Shown here piece after piece: positions 20,966-32,770 of a stretch of DNA of 64,000 nt (its first letter is position 1; every line of letters begins with the position of its first letter). The DNA is from Halichondria panicea. Taxonomy: Eukaryota; Porifera; Demospongiae; Suberitida; Halichondriidae. Where the stretch lies: the NCBI RefSeq assembly GCF_963675165.1, contig NC_087379.1:186001-250000 (forward strand), in the 5' to 3' direction. The notes below the pieces were generated by a model, which was not told the origin of the DNA, ran no database searches, and saw only the letters and a program-made list of their open reading frames with translations. A program made the position numbers and the translations under genes.

Positions 20966-21530
20966 CGTGTGGATAAGTACAGTATGGTGTGCAGTATAAT
21001 AAAGAATTACATGTACTGTGTACTAGTATACACGTTGCATGCAGTCAACACAATTCCACCAACCTTATGATACTGGGATACCAGACTACATTATGTTCTG
21101 GTGGTTCAATTTCAATGGTTTTATGAAGCTCTATAAAATAGCACAATCAACCCCCACATTATGAGCAACAAAATGTTAGAAAAAGACCAGGACTGTAGTC
21201 CATGGTATTTAGCTGAAATCTGGCTATAATAATGATCAATTTTAAGCATACCAAATGAATGAGCTCCATTTAACTTAAAAAAAGCTCCCATAACTTCAGA
21301 AAATTGAAATCAGACTACCGAAATTCAAGTTACAGGTTCTCAAAGTGGTACAGCCACCACTGTACACATGTAACTCTTATAGGAAGTTCTATCAGAGTAA
21401 TGGTATGCTAAAATCAGTGGCAAAAGTTGTCCCCCTCAACAACACACTTACTATCTGAGTCCTTGTGTTGTAGTGAGGAGGTCTGGGGGGTGCATGGGTA
21501 GAGCATTCTGATTGGACGATCACCACGTAC
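20746..21530. other. Spacer between exon D and exon G, unit 1''
   Basis: Contains (TG)n at 20911-20962 and AT-rich intron-like sequence. Nothing coding is recognised. The same spacer recurs at 31613-32326, 42046-42770 and 55880-56660. Confidence 0.6.
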
Positions 21531-21843
21531 ATTGAAGTTCCAGTCCGGTGACCCTTGACCTCTGTGAGTGGAGTCTCCCCACTGTCGTATTGGTCAGCTC
21601 CAATGAATACTGCTCTGATGGCATGGTGATGACCTCTAACCTCCCATACTTCCATCTCTCCACCCGAACTCGACAAAGGACAGTGGAAGAATGTACACAT
21701 CCATGGAGGGTTGTAGAATCATGTTCTCAATGACTAGTAGCTTGATGATATCAGGCTCCACCCCCTGTCACGCCCTCTCCCTCAGACAGACCTTGACCTT
21801 GGCCGTACCAGTTTTGACGCCCACCACCAGCACCATGGAGACC
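21531..21843 (-). pseudogene. NUP210: NUP210 exon G, unit 1'' (stop and frameshift)
   Basis: Reads KTGTAKVKVCLRERA, stop, QGVEPDIIKLLVIENMILQP, SMDVYILPL. It matches gp210 [20 protein letters not shown] and LLILENILLNPAYDVYLM. A TGA replaces the tryptophan codon kept in unit 3, and a later indel shifts the frame before EVITMPSEQY. Acceptor CTGCAG/GGTCTC, donor TTCAAT/GTACGT. Lies immediately downstream of the TRIM gene. Confidence 0.8.
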
Positions 21844-22000
21844 CTGCAGCGGAGGGGATACTAAAGGTACGACTATAACAGGAGAGACTCAGTACACGTA
21901 CACGTACACAGGGACAGCATGGGCAAAGAATTCACTGGTTTCAATTTCAATATTCATTAGCAATGTTACAATAACTCAACAATTTAATAACAAAAATAAA

Positions 22001-24203
22001 CTAGGAAAATATTTGCACTCTATTGTTGCCACTATCAGACACATACACCACACCACACTGGTCTACTGCTATGCCATAAGGATCGTCGAACTGTCCTGGT
22101 CCAGATCCATACGATCCAAACAACTTGAGAAACACTCCCTCACACGTGAACACTGAGACACGATTGTTCCCCCGCTCCCCCACATACACCAGATCATCAC
22201 TGTCCACACAGATGCTGGCAGGGAAGGTAAGTTCTCCATTTCCACCGCCTTTCTTCCCAAACTTCCTCAGATAGCCACCATCGGGTGTGAAGACTTGCAC
22301 TCGATGATTATAATAATCAACCACATACACACAACCACTACGATCGGATGCAACGTCCCAGGGATAGTTAAACTGTCCATTACCACTGCCATAGCTGCCG
22401 AACTTGCTGGAGAATGTGAGGTCAGAGTTGAAGATATGAACACAGTAAGCACCAAAATCAACCACATACACCTTCCCATTGACACTGTTGACACAAACAC
22501 CAATCGGATTGTTAAACTGTCTAGGACCATTGCCATGACTACCAACTGCTGTTATCAGGTCTCCTCCACGTGAGAACTTCAACAGTCGAGGATAACCATT
22601 GTCCACCACCAGAATATTGTCATCACCGTCCACTGCAACACCACAAGGACCATTCATCTCCCCAACAGCTGTGCCTCGAGTGTCTAATGTTCGCAGCTTG
22701 TCTCCTGTGGGGCTAAATATCGAGACAATACCAGCAACCTGTTCAGCCACAATTATCTCCCCAGCTTGGTTGAGTGCCACTCCACAAGGTCTTGAGATCA
22801 TTGATAGTCTTGATAACAGTTCCTAGTTTATCGATCGGAGTCTTGACTGCCACAGGGAATGGACTTCCTGCCACCTCCTCTCCACCCACTCTCACGATCA
22901 GCTCGCTGGCCCCGCCCACTGTCAGCTGGTAGGAGATCTCGTACTCTCCCTTCCCTCGTTCCTTCACAACACATTTTGTGGCTTTGTAAGTTATTTTCGA
23001 GATAAGTTTGGCTTCTGGCGGTGCTGAATTTTTGGGAGAGAGAAATCGACAATGTGCAGTTACTTTTTGATGAGCGATCGCTTTTTGAGGAATATTAACA
23101 CAACACAAGGCACCGAATTGTTTGCAATCTTTGACTAGCTGAGCAGAAGGCATAAAACAGGTGTTGGTTGTCTCACGAGGCTCTAGGGTGTTGGGGTCAA
23201 AGGTGTCCACCAGCTCTCTCACTTGCTTCACCACACCTTGCTTCATCTTGAGCACGTCTCCTGGAGACCCGGTACGAACGCTCTCCCTCACGAAATGCAG
23301 GCAGCTGCTACGTTGGGTTTGGAGGATCTCCACCTCCTCTCGCTGAGCAGAGAGGCTCTTGAGCTGTTGTTGGGTGTGGCCTTCCAACTCGGCCATAAGC
23401 TCCCCCTCACGAGCATCAAGAGCTCGGCGAATCTCATCAAATTTTGAGTGGATATTGGTCGCAAGTTTTCCTCCGTGTTCAATAATTTCGGCATGTCGTC
23501 CATCCAGATTGACGAGAGCTGTGTCGGTGGCCTCTAGCTGTTTCTCAACGGGTCCCAGGGAGTCCAGGATCTCTTTCTTGTGGCTCTCAAAGGTGTCGGC
23601 AATCACACAGTACTTGTGGTCTTTGTGTATATGAATGATGCAATCTCGGCAAATCAACTCCCCACAAGGTTCGCAATAAAGTTTCATTTTCTCGTCGTGT
23701 TTAGGGCAGAGAGGGGATACCTTCTTTGGGGAGACCAAGCGAATCAAATCTCCCTCCACTTTTTCGAGAGTAACGACTTCGTGATTCTTGAGCTCGTCCC
23801 ATTCTTTGTGCATATCGGTACACTTCTCGCAGATGAACTTGGTGCATTGTCGGCAAAAGCTGGTGGCTTTACGATTGGTAACAGAACACTTCTCACAGGC
23901 CAATTTCTGAGGCTCTTTCACCTTCTTGAGTGTTTCCTGGATGTCAAAGAGATGGTGTACATTGAAGGCAGCCTGGAGGCCACTCACACCAGTGGGGGGT
24001 AGGGGGGTGGGCCGGCGACACTTGGGGCATTCCAGCTGGCCTTGTCGATTGTGGGCAACTATATCCTCGAGACAATGTTGACAGTAGACGTGGAAACAGG
24101 AGAGCAGTCGAGGGTTGGTGTAGGGCTCCAGACAGACTAGGCATGACAGCTGGTCCTCCACTTTGGAGAGAGCTTCTTGAGCAGCACTCGGCCTCTCAGC
24201 CAT
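22001..24203 (-). pseudogene. TRIM-filamin-NHL protein, copy 1 (2-nt frameshift)
   Basis: First frame (from ATG at 24203): RING (CLVCLEPY ... CPKCRR), two B-boxes (CEKCSVTNRKATSFC and CPKHDEKMKLYCEPCGELIC), coiled coil, and filamin-type Ig repeat (GEYEISYQLTVGG ... AGSPFPVAVK). The second frame (22001 to about 22790) carries six NHL repeats. Near 22785-22795 two bases are missing relative to copy 4 (CCACAAGGTCTTGAG against CCAAAAGGTTTCTTGAG), separating the propeller. Intact family members are E3 ubiquitin ligases or RNA-binding regulators of the TRIM2/3/71 type. As read, a RING/B-box/coiled-coil/filamin protein without NHL would be made. A sequencing error cannot be excluded, since both halves are otherwise clean. 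A variant polyadenylation signal (ATTAAA) lies at 21983-21988. Confidence 0.9.
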
Positions 24204-24213
24204 TGACACAAAA

Positions 24214-24347
24214 CTGAGGGGGGAGAGAAAAGGATAACAACAGGCTAAAAAGGGGGCGTGTCAAGCTTTATAATAATAATAGCAAAGAATTCAAGCAACG
24301 AAAACTACAAACGAATGTATCAGAACATGTACAATAATTATGCTCAC
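24214..24347 (-). other. 5'-UTR intron of TRIM copy 1
   Basis: A donor CTAAAG/GTGAGC and an acceptor CCCCCCTCAG/TTTTGT, 10 nt before the ATG, are conserved at all four TRIM copies (also 35025-35158, 46717-46850, 59342-59475). A short non-coding first exon is inferred upstream. Confidence 0.55.
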
Positions 24348-25239
24348 CTTTAGAAAAGTGTTTAGTAGTAGAAAGAAAAGCTCAAAGCTTGGCAAAAGCA
24401 GCTATAGACTCACAGCTCTCACAGTGACAGGTCAGGTGATGCATGCACAACAATATTCATAGGATCAAAGTATTGATTATGGTTAGACCATAATGGTACA
24501 CACATACTTGTGGCTATATTGCCTAGCAACATTCTACACCCACTCTATTGCTAGCCCTCTGACCAGTTGCCTGAGATACAGACAACACACACTCATACAA
24601 TGTCACCCTCCATGTTAACAACACTCCATACCATGTTGAAATTGATCTCACATTATGCACCCAATGCACACACACACAAGATCACAAAATGTATTCAAAT
24701 TCATCATAATACAAAATCAGCATACATACATACATACATACATACGGATGATAATCTCTATGTGTATAATTATGTTAGAACACTCTTAATTGGGTCCATG
24801 AGATGCATGGTTGAGTGGACTCCATTGCCCCACCCACTCACACCACCGGCCTTCTCTTGTGGTCGGGATATTTACGTATCAAAACTTTTCGTGCTAATGA
24901 CAATAATCCAGTGTTGAAGGAATGAGCAATATATACAAGCTCAACAACGCACCAGGAGATACCCAGCGAGACAGAGACGAAACAATCAACACTAGGCAAT
25001 TATTTCCAAATGCTCATTGTCCATCACAACCCAATGCCCATACAAGCAGCCTGAGACCACTTGTGTACAAGGAACAAACATCATTATTGAGAATACACAC
25101 ATTGATTAAGAGTTGGTGCAACTGAAACCCAGCCTTCAAAAGAAGCTCTAAAACTGTCAGACAGTGGACTAGTGGACCTGCTAGACCCAACCCAATCACT
25201 TAGACCAATCTACACACACGCAGTTTCCAAACTGAACAT
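24348..25239. other. Conserved upstream region of TRIM copy 1
   Basis: No gene. About 250 bp next to the putative first exon is nearly identical at the four TRIM copies and is the likely promoter (inference). A (CATA)n tract occurs at 24722-24746. Confidence 0.5.
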
Positions 25240-25440
25240 AACACCCACCAAAAGAGAACAACCTGAACAATCCCTTACAGATACACCATAATTATATCTA
25301 CAGACGAATGACATTTTAACCGAAATCGAATTATGTAATAACTTACAACTGTACACTCAAGTGTATTCACGAATGCCCACTTTAGAAGCGTACATTGACC
25401 AAACAAAACCAGAATTGGATGAGAAACTAGTCTAGTCTAG
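25240..25440 (+). mobile_element. Penelope-like 5' fragment, boundary of units 1 and 2
   Basis: Encodes TQVYSRMPTLEAYIDQTK-like sequence, which is continued at 60480-61027 by reverse-transcriptase motifs. Here it is truncated at GAGAAACTAG and joined to unit-boundary sequence. Confidence 0.55.
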
Positions 25441-25847
25441 CTCTTTCTAAGCTTTAAGCAAATAATTAACATTGGATCAACGGTACTAAAGTTATGGCTG
25501 TTTAAATGTGTTTAACTACCCCTCCCCTCAAGAAGAGTACGTTAGATCTTTAATGGTTACTAAAGCACACTAACTACAAACAAAAGGATTATATGTACTA
25601 GCCTCGTTCACCGGCCTACCCTGGGATCCAGGCTATAATTATATGTACATGACATAATTATGTACAGTACATGACCTTGCAGTATTGACCCTAAACACAC
25701 ACCTGGGTACATACTGTCAAGGAGGTCATGATGAACACACACTAACCTGAGGAGATAGGTTCTCCCTGGAGAGTACGGAGGGCAGGTACTGGTTGGAGGA
25801 GGCCGTGAGAACAGCTGCACCAGACACACCTCCCAGTCTCACACACA

Positions 25848-26331
25848 CTAGAGCTGCACAACAGACACACCAGGATGGAGCACGCCCAGTTTCCCGATTA
25901 CCTTCCCACGTACACACACCTCTGCACAACGGCCCGGGAAATAGGTACAGTGTGTGTGCAGGGGAGGGGGCGGTAAACACAAGCAGTGCAGAAGTGTGGG
26001 CAGTGAGCAAGTGTAGTTGTAGGAATTAATTTTCTGACAAAATAATCTTCCCAACACATACACTTCAAAAAACCTCAAGGCCATTTATTCCCAACAAACT
26101 GGACTGAATGCATATACAGTAGTTCCTTCACAAGTCCCTAACACACATACACAGCTGTGCTTATGCAACCCTCACCTTCAGCTGCCTTGAGGAAGTATCC
26201 ACTGCCATCTTTGATGAAGGACACCTCCAGCAGTTACATGACACGGTCCAGTAGTCCATGGATCACTTCAAACCCGGGGGTACGACTATAATACACTGCA
26301 CACAACCGACGATGGTTCCGTGTTCCCACAT
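25848..26331 (-). pseudogene. FARSB: FARSB-like 3' exons, unit 2
   Basis: As in unit 1, but the in-frame stop at the conserved glutamine is TAA (26234-26236) rather than TAG. The last exon reads YFPGRCAEVCVRGKVIGKLG, closer to the family consensus (P in PGRC) than unit 1. Confidence 0.85.
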
Positions 26332-26933
26332 CTACAGCATAGGACACACAAATTAGTGAGCTTTGGCACTGCGAGCAATTAGCGGTTTTAAGACACTTTA
26401 ATTGTATACAATAGTGCTTTCTCAGAGCTACAGAATGTGTCTTTGAGTTTGTTAAATAGGACGTTCCTAACACAAGTTATGGCCTCTAAAAGATAGCTCT
26501 AAAAACAAACCTGATTTTTCAACAGCCATTACTTTAATACTGTTGATCCAATGTCAAAAATGTTATGATTTTCTGAAAGCTTAGAAAGAGACCTTTCAAA
26601 TGATGTGTTTCGATCCAAAATTTTGTTGGGGCCATAATTTGTAATTTTTCCGCCTTGGACCATGGGCTATTATTCATGGTATGGCCAAATTGGCAAATAC
26701 TTTTATCTCTCAAATATAAACTTTGATGACACCATTTGAAAGGTCTCTTTCTAAGCTTTCAGAAAATCAGAAAATCATTGAAATTGTATCCACGGAATTC
26801 AAGTTATGGCAGCTAAAAGATAGCTCTGAAAACAGGCCTGATTCTGAAAAAACACCCACACCTTTCCCTAGAAAACAGAAGATTAAATAATGTCAGCACT
26901 TCCGTCTCACAAAAACTGCTTACCTTGCAAACA

Positions 26934-28472
26934 GTGTCCTGGCCAGATAAAATCTTATTCTTCTGTGGAGTGAACCCCAGACCAGCCAGAATACAGCCAG
27001 CTCTGTGAGTGAGTGAGCACAGTGTGTAAGATGGTACTTGATCTACTGGGTACAGTTACCTTGCTGGTGCTTTGTCAGCGTCTATCTCCTGTAGTGGAAG
27101 GTATACCTCAGCCAGCTCATCAGAAGCGCTACACATACAGAGGGAGGGGCAGATGAAAGGTAAATAAAGTACTGAAAATAACTAGTGTTCAAGCTGGCGC
27201 TGTGCTAATGCCTCTCGCCATGGTTTTGCTTTCGCTGAAAAGTATTAGAGTGTTATATTAGTTTCTATAATGAATTTTGTATTAAAGTTAGCTTATCTAT
27301 ATAAAGTCACTGAGAAGAAAAGACTTATTTACATGCATCTATTGTTGTATTATGTGGCTTACTGGGACCTCAAGAAAGAAGAAAATTGATTCTTCCAGGA
27401 TCTGTAGTTCAGTGTATATAATATCTAAGAAGAAAAGACCTGTGTACATGCATATTGTTATCTACCGTATAGCGCGAAATTTTCGAGGGGCTTAATTTTC
27501 GTGGATTTCGTGGGTTAGCAATCTATTGTTATATGGTAGTGTTTTGTGGCTTACCAGGCCCTCAAGACAAAGATGATTCTGCCTGGAGGATCTGGATCTG
27601 GATCTTGGATATCACACATGGGGAATGAGCGCGCATGCGCATTACATCCACAGGAATAATTAAAGGGTGTGTCCAAAGAGATCAATTTCACAAAATGGCT
27701 ACTGCTAGCTAGCTAGCTGTTTTAACAGATATTTTCTGAGTATTGTAGCTAACAAAAAGCTAGCGCTTTAGTGCAAGGCTAACTCGAATAGAAAGTTTGT
27801 GCGGACAGATGACGCTATGAAAGATTCTGAAGAGACTGCAACAGCCTTCAATGTGAGTCAAACTAGCCATAACTCGAGAAAGAAGCTTTAGTTTGTTAAT
27901 CCACGAATCAAAATCCAAGAGAACGTGGCTAGAAGCCTATAGAAGCTGTTAGTTTTCGTTACATTGCAACCGTTGAGCAGTTATAGCTGGAATACACACA
28001 CACACAGACAGACAGACAGACAGACAAACAGTCAGCTTTACCGTATCCCTCATGCGGCTACGCCTCGAGGCATAACTACTGAAAATATACACACAAACCA
28101 TAATCATACGAATGCTCACTAGCAGTCAAACACACAGTACACTACACACTAGGACACCTACACACTGGTAACCCTAATTATAGCTGGACACCAATTTGGT
28201 AATAAAATTCATTATTGTAATTTTACTGTACTTAAAACACCTCCCCCCACCCCTAGTATACAGACCTGCCTGCTGCTGTGTCCTTGTCCCCTGAGGCCAT
28301 GCAGTAGCTCCCCCTCTCTAGCGAGCAGCTGCACTCTTTCAGTGTCACACTTGAGTACAGTATCCAGTGCTAGTGTGTTGTCCCCGGTGACCTCTTGCTC
28401 CACGTGTAGTACACTCACACCAGCTGGTAGACGCAGCTCACGACACGCCATAGAGGGTGGACTTGCCAACAC
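26934..28472 (-). pseudogene. ABCF3: ABCF3-like exons, unit 2, with insertion
   Basis: Exons at 28266-28472, 27060-27128 and 26934-27002. Eight bases are missing just after the Walker A lysine region (CATAGAGGGTGG against CATAGAGCGGAGGAGGGTGG), which shifts the frame inside the nucleotide-binding loop. An 896-bp insertion (27181-28076) occupies the intron. Confidence 0.8.
27181..28076. mobile_element. Inserted element with 11-bp target duplication
   Basis: Flanked by direct TACTGAAAATA repeats (27170-27180 and 28077-28087). Unit 1 has one undisturbed site (about 2049-2060) and unit 3 has two adjacent copies with no insert. The 3' part resembles a diverged arm of the foldback family (AACTCGAGAAAGAAGC, GCCTCGAGGCATA) and contains (CAGA)n. 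It also includes a TACCGTATAGCG MITE end near 27466. No ORF. Confidence 0.7.
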
Positions 28473-28556
28473 CTGCACTTGTGTGAGGGGTGTGGTTAAG
28501 GCAGGGGAGAGACACACATGTATCACTACAAGTATGCTAGCTGCATGGTTAGATAT

Positions 28557-28793
28557 CTGACACTATGTCCGGTTTAATGTTCAACCTGTGTGTGTGTGTG
28601 TGTGGGTAGGAGTGTGTGTGTGTGTGTGGGTAGGAGTGTGTGTGTGTGTGTGGGTAGGAGTGTGTGTGTGTGTGTGTGTGTGGGTGGGAGTGTGTGTGGG
28701 TAGGAGTGTGTGTGTGTGTGTGGGTAGGAGTGTGTGTGTGTGTGTGTGTGTGGGTGGGAGTGTGTGTGGGTGGGAGTGTGTGTGTGGGTGGCA
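28557..28793. repeat. NUP210 exon 2 remnant plus (TG)n-GGTAGGAG repeat, unit 2
   Basis: The minus-strand remnant LNIKPDIVS at 28557-28587 is followed by a longer TG array with regular GGTAGGAG interruptions. Confidence 0.85.
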
Positions 28794-29007
28794 TAATAAT
28801 TATACGTGATCATTAATTATTTTTATTGCACTATAATTATATAATAATTATTGGACGCTGGAATTCACCGAGCAATATTAAGCCATGTTAAAATTGTTTT
28901 TAGGCCTAAATCTTTGCACCAAGCTTAATTAACTATTGACTGTAACTCAGGGTCACAGCTTGCACCAGTATCCCCCTCCCCTACACACACACAGTAGGTA
29001 CACTGAC

Positions 29008-29177
29008 CAAAAGAAGCAACCTTGAGGAGAGCTCAGAGTGAAGTTGACCTTGACTCCAGTGCTGGAGGGGACATAGGAAAGTAAAACCACGGGTACCTTC
29101 AGCTTCCCCAGAGAGCTGGCTTTATGAAGGGAGCAGACGAGTGTGAGGACCGTAGCTGCTATCAAGGCTGCCTTTAT
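29008..29177 (-). pseudogene. NUP210: NUP210 exon 1, unit 2 (start codon lost)
   Basis: The ATG is ATA (CTTTATCTT against CTTCATCTT on +). The remainder reads AALIAATVLTLVCSLHKASS and LKVPVVLLSYVPS, with the donor kept. Confidence 0.8.
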
Positions 29178-29345
29178 CTTGCATGATATCTAGTACAGTT
29201 TTCAGTGAGTCCACATGGCTTTCTGATCTCTGACCCCATATGCAACACCCCCTCATCTTGAGCAGCCCCTCCCCCACTTTGTTTGCAGAATAAGTTAACA
29301 AAATTTCATTACACAAATTAATAATAACACACTCATGCACCAATG

Positions 29346-29575
29346 CTAAGACTCAGAGTCCAATTGTTTGATGTGGTGTAGCACAGTGTCCATGGAGGGT
29401 CTGTCCTGAGGGGAGTGAGAGACACAGGAGGTGATGAGTGGGTGGAGCTCCCTCCATACACCTTCCATACTCAATAGCAGACCAAGAAATACAGCAGCTT
29501 CAGGATATCTGGCATTCACCACTTCACAAGCAAGCACTCCAAAACTGTACACATCATCTTTGTCCATGCACGAGA
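29346..29575 (-). pseudogene. Terminal kinase exon, unit 2
   Basis: Open frame: DVYSFGVLACEVVNARYPEA, then QDRPSMDTVLHHIKQLDSES. The upstream CAATTTCCTGAACC intron tract is shared by all copies. The spacer 29576-30332 matches 3400-4155. Confidence 0.8.
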
Positions 29576-30332
29576 CTGTGGGGGGAGGGAAAATTGGTTC
29601 AGGAAATTGCTGATATAAACATAAATAACACAATCTACAATTAAATAGACAGTAGTGTACAACACAGGAATAGGGACAGTACTATCCAATGAGAGGTTAA
29701 TGGATTGTGAATGACACTGTACAAGCTTGATTGCGTTGTAACTATAAATGGGAAATTGCATGACCAATCTATTGAGCGAATTTCGCAATTCGTAATTGAA
29801 AAGTCGCTGTATTTTAAACCCGATAATAATTATTATAGTACCAGGAGTTCATGCACTCCTGATGTAGTACAAAATGGGATCATCATAATTATACACGTAT
29901 AATAATTATTATTACAAGCCATGTACAAGACTATGTAGCTGGTACCCTACACAGGTTTAGAATTTAATATCGCATGCATGCAGGCTGCTATTCCGTGAAA
30001 ATTAAATCCGCGAAAACCTTTCAACGGTCATTCTACGAAAGTTTATACCCTACCCGCTATACGGTATACAGTACACACTGACAGTGGTGTGCCCGGAATA
30101 TCTTAATTTTTCAAACCTCCATCTCATAAATGATCCTAGTAAACTATAGGCCTTATTCTGTGGGCACATCTCTGAGTACAAGGGTCAGAGAATAACGAGC
30201 AAATTAGGTACACAAATAAATTCTAGAGAATGGATTACAAATTTCCCAGCAAACCTAGTGATGGATGACTATCAACACACCCACTACTTAACTGTAACTG
30301 TTTCCACATTAACCCCTTTGAAACGTACGTAC

Positions 30333-30463
30333 CTTCCTCGTAAAAAGCCTGCACACTGAAACGTTCGGCTCCTCCCCCAACAGCAGCTCCCTCGTACGAG
30401 TTGTGATCTCAATACGCTCAATTGAGGCTACAAATACGTCACAACGCAGTGTCTGCCCCGTGG
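30333..30463 (-). pseudogene. NUP210: NUP210 exon 3, unit 2
   Basis: Intact 131-nt exon. Its flanking TG tract (30464-30600) is the longest near-pure TG array in the window. Confidence 0.85.
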
Positions 30464-30514
30464 CTGCGTGTGTGTGTGGGGGGTGGGTGTGTGTGTGTGT
30501 GTGTGTGTGTGTGG

Positions 30515-30602
<88 letters not shown>

Positions 30603-31019
30603 TAAAGTTATGGCCGTTCAACAACCCCATCGGTTTAATCAATGGTTCGAGGACTGCATGTTTACGTTGCCAAAACTTGAGTTCAGTGGATCATAATTAT
30701 TTCAACGATTTTCTGATTTTGTGTAAGCTTAGAAAGAGACCTCAAAGTTCATTACTTCCGAAAAACAACAAATTCTGTCCACAACAAAATTTTAGATTGA
30801 AAAACATAATTTGAAAGGTCTCTTTCTAAGCTTTCAGAAAAAAGTATCGTGAGAGTTTTGACATTAGATAAAGTTACGGCTATTGAAAGATGTTCAACTA
30901 TCCCTCCCCTGCATGCTAACTCATTAATTTCGGCCATTTATTACTAAACAGGAGATTAGAATGGAGTGTGCGTGGGAGTTGGATAATCCTCTTTATGAGC
31001 TCCTAGCAATACATATTGC

Positions 31020-31612
31020 ATAATGTACGATACCTCCGTTTATCAAAGTGAGTCGTGTTTTTGGTATCCATGGCTACCACTAGGGCCTTCCCCTTGGTCC
31101 CAGTGGTGAGCAATCCCCTCCACCTCACAAGACCATTCAGTCACTTGATATAAAAAATGTATTACAATCTGAATTATACAATTGTCTACTACACTTTTCT
31201 TTGATGCAAATATTCGTATGAACTGTTCTTACGTGCACTTTGTACTCTAAATATTGGTACAGCTCAGGATAGTGACGTTGAACCTATAGCGGTAGAGCAG
31301 TTTTCATTTTTGTATGATGCTCTACAATACGAAAAATACGAACATTTCTACCTCACGTAAATTACTCGCTATACGGTAATTATTATTACAAGCCATGTAC
31401 AAGCCTATGTAGCTGGTACCCTACACAGGTTTAGCTCTCAACAAGCTAGCTAGCACACTCACATTCAATTGGTGCTGGTATTTGAACTCTGTTTGGGGGT
31501 CCCAGAGAATGACGAGGTGTTTGGGGGTCACTTGCACTGGGTCGTTGATCTCCACCACCTGGTGCTTGGTTATGAGGGTCGGGAGGTCATGAACCTCACC
31601 AGTGTCTGGGTG
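31020..31612 (-). pseudogene. NUP210: NUP210 exons D and F, unit 2
   Basis: Exon D is complete at 31463-31612 (HPDTGEVHDLPTLITKHQVV). Exon F lies at about 31030-31143 (GKALVVAMDTKN) with the one-base loss before its donor. Confidence 0.75.
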
Positions 31613-31779
31613 CTGCAAACAGTCAAGTAACTCAATGACGTTATCAGGAATGATCAGAGCCGTGGGTTATAGTGAGGGCGCCCTTGTTTAGAGGGTAATT
31701 GAAGAGCAGTATTTCATTAGACGTCAGTTCTGGTGGATTGCGAAGGAGGAGAGAAAGAAAGAAATTGACACTCAGGGAG

Positions 31780-31842
<63 letters not shown>

Positions 31843-32326
31843 GATAAGTACAGTATGGTGTGCAGTATAATAAAGAATTACATGTACTGTGTACTAGTAT
31901 ACACGTTGCATGCAGTCAACACAATTCCACCAACCTTATGATACTGGGATACCAGACTACATTATGTTCTGGTGGTTCAATTTCAATGGTTTTATGAAGC
32001 TCTATAAAATAGCACAATCAACCCCCACATTATGAGCAACAAAATGTCAGAAAAAGACCAGGACTGTAGTCCATGGTATTTAGCTGAAATCTGGCTATAA
32101 TTATGATCAATTTTAAGCATACCAAATGAATGCTCCATTTAACTTAAAAAAAGCTCCCATAACTTTCAGAAAATTGAAATCAGACTACCGAAATTCAAGT
32201 TACAGGTTCTCAAAGTGGTACAGCCACCACTGTACACATGTAACTCTTATAGGAAGTTCTATCAAAGTAATGGTATGCTAAAATCAGTGGCAAAAGTTGT
32301 CCCCCTCAACAACACACTTACTATCT

Positions 32327-32615
32327 ATGACCTCTGTGAGTGGAGTCTCCCCACTGTCGTATTGGTCAGCTCCAATGAATACTACTCTGATGGCATGGTG
32401 ATGACCTCTAACCTCCCATACTTCCATCTCTCCACCCGAACTCGACAAAGGACAGTGGAAGAATGTACACATCCATGGAGGGTTGTAGAATCATGTTCTC
32501 AATGACTAGTAGCTTGATGATATCAGGCTCCACCCCCTGTCACGCCCTCTCCCTCAGACAGACCTTGACCTTGGCCGTACCAGTTTTGACGCCCACCACC
32601 AGCACCATGGAGACC
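32327..32615 (-). pseudogene. NUP210: NUP210 exon G, unit 2 (3' truncated)
   Basis: Carries the same TGA and frameshift as unit 1''. In addition about 90 bases, including the GTACGT donor, are deleted near 32327. Confidence 0.75.
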
Positions 32616-32770
32616 CTGCAGCGGAGGGGATACTAAAGGTACGACTATATAACAGGAGAGACTCAGTACACACGTACACAGGGACAGCATGGGCAAAGAA
32701 TTCACTGATTTCAATTTCAATATTCATTAGCAATGTTACAATAACTCAAGAATTTAATAACAAAAATAAA

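Noticed and set aside
23161-24002. Several + strand frames of 60-140 codons across the TRIM genes
   Set aside because: They are antisense shadows of the GC-richer TRIM coding sequence, and recur at 33972-34714 and 58289-59130 for the same reason.
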